Program-made: the position numbers and the translations under genes
In this document: positions 58,453-64,000 of the stretch, one piece after another
Layout: every line of letters starts with the position of its first letter
Numbering within the stretch: the first letter of the stretch is position 1
The notes under the pieces: model-generated
The model's database searches: none
What the model was told of the DNA's origin: nothing
What the model saw: only the letters and a program-made list of their open reading frames with translations
DNA from: F23-D06 sp045132055
GTDB lineage: Bacteria; Bacteroidota; Bacteroidia; Bacteroidales; WCHB1-69
Direction of reading: 5' to 3'
NCBI GenBank assembly: GCA_045132055.1
Contig: JBGURP010000007.1
Location: 186,001-250,000, forward strand
DNA: 64,000 nucleotides

Positions 58453-59649
58453 ATGAAAAAGATTGCAATCCTGTTGTTCTGCTGCCTTTCAGCACTTTTC
58501 GCCACCGCCAACGACGGCGTTTTCTACGCTTCCGGCAACCAGCTGATCCCGATTACCGAGACCGACATCAGCGTGAAGAAGGAGGTACTGACCATCAACC
58601 GCGTGGGCGACCACCTGGAGGTAACCGTCTATTACGAGTTTTTTAACCCAAAGGGAGAAAAGGAGCTGCTGGTAGGATTCGAAGCCGAAGCGCCGTACAA
58701 CGGCCCTGATCCCATGGATTATTTTCCGAAACACCCGCATATCCAAAATTTCAAAGTCATCCTGAACGGCGAGACCCTCACATACGAAATCGCACATGTG
58801 GAAAGAGGCCACTACGACGACAACGGGAATTATTCACCTTCGAAGTATTATGTCAACGGACATTTCCAAAACTGGACTAAAAAGCAAATCAAAGATACGC
58901 TCATTGCCTGGGACTATCCCGGCAGCATGCCCATCGATTATGTCTATCACTTCAAGGCCAAGTTCCGCCCGGGGCTGAACATCATTCAGCACACTTACGA
59001 CTTTGACCTTTCCTATTCTGTGGAGGAAGAGTTCCACTTTCCCTACATTTTAACTGCCGCCAACCGCTGGGCCAACCACCAGATTGACGACTTTACGCTG
59101 AACATCAACCTCGGCGACCACGTGTCGTTCCACCTATTCCCCGATTTCTTCCAAACCGCCGAAGAATGGACAATTCTGGGCAAGGGCAAAACCACCATCG
59201 ACACCATGTGGGCTTTAGGAGATGGCCAGAAATGCCCTGTTTTCCATATTCAGGAAGGCAGCATCTCCTTCCACAAGACAAACTTCCATCCCGAAGGAGA
59301 ATTGAGAATCAGCCAACGCCGCGACTGGACTATTTCAGCATGGAGCTGGTCGGACAACGACAGTGATTGTGATGCCGCAAGTATCTTGAAATGCTTCAAA
59401 GAGCAATACATTCCGATTTCACTCCCTGAAGAGCGCAAGAAAGAGGACCTCTATTATACCATATTCTCCCCTAAGCAGCGCCGCGTCCTGAAGAACCTGC
59501 CTTTTGCCTATCGCGGCTATATCTTCAAGGACAAAGAATTACGAGAATATTTCGAATCCACCAACTGGTACCTCCCGAACTCGAACTATGACGGCAATAT
59601 GGAAGCGCTGAATGCCGAAGAAAAGAAATGGGTGGAATTCTGGAAGTAA
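58453..59649 (+). CDS. Secreted protein, DUF4424-like with C-terminal YARHG domain
   Basis: 398 residues: signal peptide (1-19, FATAN), a beta-rich body (about 25-310) resembling DUF4424-type proteins (NDGVFYASGNQLIPITETDISVKKEVL at its start) and a C-terminal YARHG domain (about 345-398: LPFAYRGYIFKDKELREYFESTNWYLPN). YARHG is an extracellular domain of unknown function, proposed to bind peptidoglycan or another cell-surface ligand. An ATG at 58447 is an equally good start. Monocistronic; role unknown. Confidence 0.75.
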   Translation: MKKIAILLFCCLSALFATANDGVFYASGNQLIPITETDISVKKEVLTINRVGDHLEVTVYYEFFNPKGEKELLVGFEAEAPYNGPDPMDYFPKHPHIQNFKVILNGETLTYEIAHVERGHYDDNGNYSPSKYYVNGHFQNWTKKQIKDTLIAWDYPGSMPIDYVYHFKAKFRPGLNIIQHTYDFDLSYSVEEEFHFPYILTAANRWANHQIDDFTLNINLGDHVSFHLFPDFFQTAEEWTILGKGKTTIDTMWALGDGQKCPVFHIQEGSISFHKTNFHPEGELRISQRRDWTISAWSWSDNDSDCDAASILKCFKEQYIPISLPEERKKEDLYYTIFSPKQRRVLKNLPFAYRGYIFKDKELREYFESTNWYLPNSNYDGNMEALNAEEKKWVEFWK

Positions 59650-59716
59650 TCAGGGTACAGACATATTTCCAATCCTTCTGTTCCCTGATCACTGACTACT
59701 GCTCACTAAAAAAATG

Positions 59717-59724
59717 TATCTTTG
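59717..59724 (+). promoter_or_regulatory. TATCTTTG -7 box for kdsA
   Basis: TATCTTTG 18 nt before the kdsA ATG; the in-frame TTG at 59722 lies in the box and is rejected. Confidence 0.65.
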
Positions 59725-59742
59725 CAGTTTAAAATCAAAGAG

Positions 59743-60555
59743 ATGACAACAGATATCAACCATATTCTGGCTACTGGTCAGCGCAATTTCTTCCTCATCG
59801 CGGGCCCGTGCGTGGTCGAGGGCGAAGAGATCACCCTGCGCATCGCACAGGACATCAAGACTGTGTGCGAGGAGTTGGGGATTCCGTTCCTGTTCAAAGC
59901 TTCGTACAAAAAGGCCAACCGCTCATCCTTGCACTCTTTCACCGGCATTGGCAATGAAGAGGCACTGGCTGTTTTGGCGAAAGTGAAAACCGAACTCAAC
60001 GTGCCCATCGTTACGGACATCCACACCGCTGAAGAGGCAGCGTGGGCAGCGGAAGTGGCCGATGTGCTGCAGATTCCGGCATTCCTGTGCCGCCAGACCG
60101 ATTTGCTGGTGGCCGCGGCTTCCACGGGCAAATATGTCAACATCAAGAAAGGGCAGTTTTTGAGCCCCGAAGCTATGCGTTTCGCAGTGGAGAAGGTGCG
60201 CGAGTCCGGCAATGAGCACGTCATGGTGACCGAGCGCGGCACCTCCTTCGGCTATCAGGACCTCATCGTGGATTTCCGCGGTATCAAGGCGCTGAAAGAG
60301 AACCGGTGCCCCGTGGTGCTCGACTGCACCCACTCCCTGCAGCAGCCCAACCAACCCGCGGGCGTGACCGGCGGGCGCCCCGACCTCATCGAGACCATCG
60401 CCAAAGCAGGCGTAGCCGTGGGCTTCGACGGCCTCTTCATGGAAACGCACCCCGACCCTGCGCACGCCCTGTCCGACGGAGCCAACATGCTGCCACTTGC
60501 AGAACTAAAACCGCTGCTTGAGAAACTGCTGAAAATCAGATTGGCTGTGAGTTAG
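59743..60555 (+). CDS. kdsA: 3-deoxy-8-phosphooctulonate synthase (Kdo-8-phosphate synthase)
   Basis: 270 residues. Condenses arabinose-5-phosphate with phosphoenolpyruvate to Kdo-8-phosphate in the cytoplasm for lipopolysaccharide core. Hallmarks are FLIAGPCVVEGEEITL, FKASYKKANRSSLHSFTGIG, VPIVTDIHTAEEAAWAAEVADVLQIPAFLCRQTDLL, NIKKGQFLSPEAM, TERGTSFGYQDLIVDFRGI and DCTHSLQQPNQPAGVTGGRPD. It uses the product of KdsD (12951-13925) and the PEP made by enolase. It has its own promoter and is not in an operon with kdsB or kdsC here. Confidence 0.96.
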   Translation: MTTDINHILATGQRNFFLIAGPCVVEGEEITLRIAQDIKTVCEELGIPFLFKASYKKANRSSLHSFTGIGNEEALAVLAKVKTELNVPIVTDIHTAEEAAWAAEVADVLQIPAFLCRQTDLLVAAASTGKYVNIKKGQFLSPEAMRFAVEKVRESGNEHVMVTERGTSFGYQDLIVDFRGIKALKENRCPVVLDCTHSLQQPNQPAGVTGGRPDLIETIAKAGVAVGFDGLFMETHPDPAHALSDGANMLPLAELKPLLEKLLKIRLAVS

Positions 60556-60564
60556 GACGAATAT

Positions 60565-60602
60565 TAATAAGTTCAAAGTTCAAAGCTCAAAGTTTCAAAG
60601 TC
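60565..60602. repeat. CAAAGTTCAAAG simple repeat
   Basis: Tandem TTCAAAG/CTCAAAG units between kdsA and the TMTC-like gene. A related TTTGAACTTTGAACC stretch occurs at 12099-12116. Confidence 0.6.
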
Positions 60603-60617
60603 AACTGCAAGATACTT

Positions 60618-62690
60618 ATGAAAAAGCAACACCTCCACCAGCTCATCATCGTCCTTCTGATTGCCCTCTGCTACGGGAACACATTGACTTTGAAATACGC
60701 CCTTGACGACCGAATGGTCATCCTGGAAAGCAAGCACACGATTGACGGTGGCTGGGAAGGCGTAAAGGCTATCTTCACCGAAGACACGTTCAGCGGCTAT
60801 TTCGGAAACAACAAATCTCTTGTCGCTGGCGGGCGTTACCGTCCCATGTCGCAACTCACTTTTCTGATTGAATTCCAGTTATTTGGAAAAAACATCCGCG
60901 AAAAGGTTGGCGACACCTCCGATTACAACAACCTGCACAAAAGCGAAAACGAGCAATATTTCAACGATTCTCCACTACCCTTCGTCAACCATCTTTTCAA
61001 TATATTGTATTTCACTTTGTTATGCTTGCTGATATACCATGTATTGGAATTATTGTTTCAAAAGTACAACAGGGAAAAATGGTACCAGTCGCTGCCGTTT
61101 ATAGCCACTTTGCTGTTCGCGCTGCACCCCATCCATACCGAGGTGGTGGCCAACATCAAAGGCCGCGACGAAATCTTCGCCATGCTAGGCGCCACTGCCG
61201 CACTCTGGTGTTGCTTGAAATACGTGGACAAGCATCAATGGTGGTGGTTGCCGCTAAGTTTCATCGCTATCGCATTCGGTCTGTTCTCCAAGGAAAACGC
61301 CATCACATACCTTGCCGTCATTCCGCTTTCGCTCTATTTTTACGAAAATCCACAGAAACGGAAGGTGGATTACGCTCTCACGCTGATTCCCGCCATCATC
61401 GGCAGCGTGTTTTTCGTGTTGGTCAGAAGCCATGTGCTGGGCAGTTTCATACCAACAGAGGAGGCTACCCACATCTTGAACAACCCCTTCGTCAATTCCA
61501 GCAAGGCAGAAGAGATAGCCACCGTGCTCATCACCTGGGGCATCTACCTGAGATTGCTCATCTTCCCCCACCCGCTCACACACGACTACTATCCGCGCCA
61601 AATTGCAATCACCAATTTCTCCAACCCGCTGGTTTGGTTGGTTCTGGTCGGCTGCATTGCGTTAGTGCTTTACACAGTGATTAAACTGAAGAAGAAGAGT
61701 GTCATCGCCTACGGTATCGCTTTCTTCATCATCACGTTCTCCATCACCTCCAACCTGCTGTTCAACGTGGGCACCTTCATGAACGAGCGTTTCGTTTTCA
61801 TGTCCTCGTTGGGTTTCGCGCTGATTATCGGATATTGGCTTTACCTGTTCAGCATCGCCCCGACACCCGCTCTTCAGAAGCTGTTCCTGCCGGTTTTCAC
61901 CCTTCTGTGCCTCTTGTACGGCATCAAGACATTCACGCGCAATTTCGTATGGAAGAATGATTTCACGCTATTCCTGACGGATGTGCAGACCTCCGACAAC
62001 AGCATCAAGTGCAACATTTCAGCCGGCGGCAGCTACCTGCAGATATGGAAAAAGAGTCACAAGGAATCCGACAAACGCAACGCGTACAAATATCTCAACA
62101 GAGCCATTAAACTGGACAGCAACGCTCTGAATGCGTACCTGCTATTGGGTGAATTGGAATTCCTGAATGGCAATTACGAGCAATCGTACAAGGCCTATCA
62201 AACGGCCAGTCTCATCGATCCGACCAATTCGTTGGCGCAAGAAAACCTCAAGAAAGTGGCCTCACGGGTGGAGAATGATGAGATAAAGCCTGTTACCGAG
62301 TTGCTGGATCTGGGAATACAGACGCAGGATGCAAGCAAGATACAGGAGGCTTATAAACTCATCAACAAATATCTGGAAAAGCATCCGGAAAGTCTGTTCG
62401 CCCAAAATATCAAGGGAAACGTACTGGGGCGCGGATTTGGCCAGCTGGATGCTGCCATTGATGTTTATCAGCAGATTCTGGACAAAGATTCCACTTTCGA
62501 GAGCGCCTGGGAAAACATGGGCATCGCATACGCCATCAAACGCGACTTCCTGAAAGCCGAGACGTGCCTGTTGCGTGCGCTGCAGCTTTCACCTGACAAC
62601 GAGAACATCAAGCGTAACCTGTACTCCATGTACATCGACATGGGCGATACGCAAAAAGCGGAAGCCATGAAAGCCACTTTCGCACAATAA
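60618..62690 (+). CDS. TMTC-like membrane glycosyltransferase with TPR repeats
   Basis: 690 residues. The first half is a GT-C fold with about ten TM segments: TM1 near 8-25, the acidic pair D30-D31 in the first extracytoplasmic loop (expected catalytic DD), RYRPMSQLTFLIEFQLFG, HPIHTEVVANIKGRDEIFA near 165-183 and LFSKENAITYLAVIPL. This is the pattern of TMTC-type protein O-mannosyltransferases. The second half (about 480-690) is a run of TPR repeats, presumably in the periplasm. It could glycosylate secreted proteins, including T9SS cargo; acceptor and sugar donor are inferred only. It is 62 nt after kdsA with no clear promoter of its own. Confidence 0.8.
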   Translation: MKKQHLHQLIIVLLIALCYGNTLTLKYALDDRMVILESKHTIDGGWEGVKAIFTEDTFSGYFGNNKSLVAGGRYRPMSQLTFLIEFQLFGKNIREKVGDTSDYNNLHKSENEQYFNDSPLPFVNHLFNILYFTLLCLLIYHVLELLFQKYNREKWYQSLPFIATLLFALHPIHTEVVANIKGRDEIFAMLGATAALWCCLKYVDKHQWWWLPLSFIAIAFGLFSKENAITYLAVIPLSLYFYENPQKRKVDYALTLIPAIIGSVFFVLVRSHVLGSFIPTEEATHILNNPFVNSSKAEEIATVLITWGIYLRLLIFPHPLTHDYYPRQIAITNFSNPLVWLVLVGCIALVLYTVIKLKKKSVIAYGIAFFIITFSITSNLLFNVGTFMNERFVFMSSLGFALIIGYWLYLFSIAPTPALQKLFLPVFTLLCLLYGIKTFTRNFVWKNDFTLFLTDVQTSDNSIKCNISAGGSYLQIWKKSHKESDKRNAYKYLNRAIKLDSNALNAYLLLGELEFLNGNYEQSYKAYQTASLIDPTNSLAQENLKKVASRVENDEIKPVTELLDLGIQTQDASKIQEAYKLINKYLEKHPESLFAQNIKGNVLGRGFGQLDAAIDVYQQILDKDSTFESAWENMGIAYAIKRDFLKAETCLLRALQLSPDNENIKRNLYSMYIDMGDTQKAEAMKATFAQ

Positions 62691-62721
62691 AAAAAGATGG
62701 CCGCGATGCGGCCATCTTTTT
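62691..62721. terminator. Bidirectional terminator
   Basis: AAAAAGATGGCCGC-GAT-GCGGCCATCTTTTT, a 14-bp perfect stem with a 3-base loop, A- and T-flanked, between the convergent TMTC-like and DUF4328-like genes. Confidence 0.9.
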
Positions 62722-62739
62722 CAAGCTAAACATTTTATA

Positions 62740-63699
62740 CTAGAACTTGTCGGCGTTGTCCACCAACAATTTGTTCTTCTTGTTGTAAGTAAGGAGCAGA
62801 TAAACTTCCTCTGCCAAACAGAGCACCAGTACCACGATGGCGACGACCACCATATTACCATGGTTTGCTTTGTAGAACAGCGGGCCTTCTGAGAAGAATG
62901 TCTTGAAGAGCACGAAGTTCATCAACCATACGCTGCACAGGGTCAGAATCCACCAAATACCCATGTGGATGCCTCTATTGTCCACCAGAGAATCCTTCTT
63001 GTCGGCGGGAATTGTTACAACGCCCTTGTCTTCCAGTATATAATCCGTTTCTTCCCAGATTTCTTTGAAGAAGCTGAGCGGTTTCATCAGATGATAAACC
63101 GGAATAAGCCAAGAGACGTATGACATCCAAGCAGGCATACCATCTTTCATCCAATGGGCGATATTATGAAGATTCTTGGAGTTCTTATAGTTCCAGGTGG
63201 CGAATGTGAGAATCTTGCACAGGAAAACAACCAAGGTAATCACTGCCATCACGATGAAAGCGGACTTGGTTTTGGCGTTATCCTCATTCATCTGATCCCA
63301 TTCAGCTTTCAGGGGAGTATATTCAGCCTCGTTCTGTGCGATTTGCTCCAGATGGCCGTCCATAATTTTCTTTTTCTCAGAAAGTGTGTTCTTGGTCACA
63401 GAGATGCTCTCTTCCAAAGCTTTTTTAGCATCTTTCTTGGCAGTCGGGAGCTTTTGTTGCAGAGTATCGAGCTTATATTGATAATAAGCAACCTCTGCGC
63501 TGTCCTGTTTCAGCGGATGCTGGGCCATGACATAGCTTTCATAAGCTTTCTCATAACCGGCTCTGGCCTCAACGACTTTGACATTTGTCTTGTCAAATTT
63601 CATCAGGAAGAGCATGGAAACCACGAATAAAACCAGCAGCAATACGTTGAGCAGAAGTGTCAACTTGCTCCACAAGGAATTGTCGGTAATGTTTTTCAT
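62740..63699 (-). CDS. Membrane protein, coiled coil plus DUF4328-like domain
   Basis: 319 residues. TM1 at about 12-33 is followed by a predicted extracytoplasmic coiled coil (about 40-140, rich in K/E/Q), then TM segments near 150-170, 190-215, 245-265 and 280-305. The segment WMSYVSWLIPVYHLMKPLSFFKEIWEETD is the typical DUF4328 motif. Function unknown. The gene stands alone with a minus-strand TACTTTTG box at 63770-63777. Confidence 0.7.
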   Translation of the reverse strand: MKNITDNSLWSKLTLLLNVLLLVLFVVSMLFLMKFDKTNVKVVEARAGYEKAYESYVMAQHPLKQDSAEVAYYQYKLDTLQQKLPTAKKDAKKALEESISVTKNTLSEKKKIMDGHLEQIAQNEAEYTPLKAEWDQMNEDNAKTKSAFIVMAVITLVVFLCKILTFATWNYKNSKNLHNIAHWMKDGMPAWMSYVSWLIPVYHLMKPLSFFKEIWEETDYILEDKGVVTIPADKKDSLVDNRGIHMGIWWILTLCSVWLMNFVLFKTFFSEGPLFYKANHGNMVVVAIVVLVLCLAEEVYLLLTYNKKNKLLVDNADKF

Positions 63700-63769
63700 A
63701 TTACAATATTATTTTATGTTACTAATTATCAATACAATATTAAGCCAAATATAAATTTGGAAGCAGACG

Positions 63770-63777
63770 CAAAAGTA
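63770..63777 (-). promoter_or_regulatory. TACTTTTG -7 box for the DUF4328-like gene
   Basis: Minus-strand TACTTTTG 70 nt before the start codon. Confidence 0.55.
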
Positions 63778-63848
63778 AAAAAAATATTTGGTATCAAGTG
63801 GGCTTTGACAAAAAAAAATGAAATATGGCGGTGTTATCAAAAAAAATG

Positions 63849-63856
63849 TATTTTTG
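63849..63856 (+). promoter_or_regulatory. TATTTTTG -7 box for tRNA-Pro
   Basis: TATTTTTG 15 nt before the mature tRNA 5' end, giving a very short 5' leader. Confidence 0.7.
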
Positions 63857-63871
63857 CAGCCTCAAAAACGG

Positions 63872-63944
63872 CGGGGTGTAGCGCAGTTGGTAGCGCGCTA
63901 CGTTCGGGACGTAGAGGCCGGAAGTTCGAGTCTTCTCACCCCGA
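63872..63944 (+). tRNA. tRNA-Pro (anticodon CGG)
   Basis: 73 nt: acceptor CGGGGTG/CACCCCG with discriminator A, D-arm GCGC AGTTGGTA GCGC, anticodon stem CTACG/CGTAG around TTCGGGA (anticodon CGG), and T-arm with GTTCGAGTC. CCA is not encoded. It is monocistronic with its own promoter and terminator. Confidence 0.96.
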
Positions 63945-63952
63945 CAAAAAAA

Positions 63953-63979
63953 GGCAATCCGAAATGGATTGCCTTTTTT
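63953..63979 (+). terminator. Terminator of tRNA-Pro
   Basis: GGCAATCC-GAAAT-GGATTGCC (8-bp stem) followed by six T residues, 8 bp after the tRNA. Confidence 0.9.
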
Positions 63980-64000
63980 AGATTAGAGATTATAGATGAG

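Overview
This window looks like a chromosomal segment of an anaerobic member of the Bacteroidales (phylum Bacteroidota), probably from an uncultured lineage. Most unit starts carry the Bacteroidota-type -7 promoter box TAnnTTTG (usually TATTTTTG or TATCTTTG). Four large or small secreted proteins end in type IX secretion (T9SS) sorting domains. Other marker families are a Porin_10-type outer-membrane protein, DUF4292, GEVED and YARHG domains, an RprX/RprY-like two-component pair, and 3-deoxy-manno-octulosonate (Kdo) and lipid A genes. I see no rRNA, CRISPR array, prophage or insertion sequence. No gene-free stretch exceeds about 300 bases. The longest gaps, 150-270 bases, hold promoters and repeats.

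Layout. 1-2559: 3'-truncated clpB (minus). 2698-9873: plus-strand run of porin, fumC, PrsW protease, malic enzyme and sensor kinase, meeting the response regulator (9876-10556, minus) tail to tail. 10646-12794: eno and rsmI. 12867-20455: a tightly packed minus-strand transcription unit, yqeY-lpxB-two T9SS type B proteins-DUF4292-queG-kdsD-tRNA-Leu. 20727-23042: a lone protein of unknown function. 23182-27993: a 1603-residue CUB/fibronectin T9SS type A protein. 28158-33834: thirteen ribosomal protein genes from rplV to rpsE, without the usual genes at either end of the S10-spc cluster. 34048-36056: DUF4956, VTC-domain and MORN-like genes. 36112-42346: tolC-MFP-RND efflux operon with a small PII-like gene, divergent from a NUDIX-type regulator (42537-43235). 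43318-45031: coiled-coil secreted protein and dusB. 45191-55141: a 3316-residue T9SS adhesin-like protein. 55203-63699: namZ, kamA, cupin, DUF4424/YARHG, kdsA, TMTC-like O-mannosyltransferase and a DUF4328 membrane protein. 63872-63944: tRNA-Pro.

How it fits together. Envelope biogenesis dominates: kdsD and kdsA feed Kdo synthesis, lpxB makes lipid A disaccharide, namZ recycles peptidoglycan, and the porin, efflux pump and T9SS cargo populate the outer membrane. Central carbon metabolism is represented by fumarase, malic enzyme and enolase, and the malic enzyme is translationally coupled to the sensor kinase.

The most unusual content lies between genes: a structured multi-hairpin repeat confined to the efflux operon, a 40-bp hairpin repeat with compensatory base changes, a 42-bp perfect palindrome between tRNA-Leu and rsmI, a palindrome placed to control both the efflux operon and its divergent NUDIX regulator, and simple repeats that have entered the coding ends of rsmI and a T9SS sorting domain.
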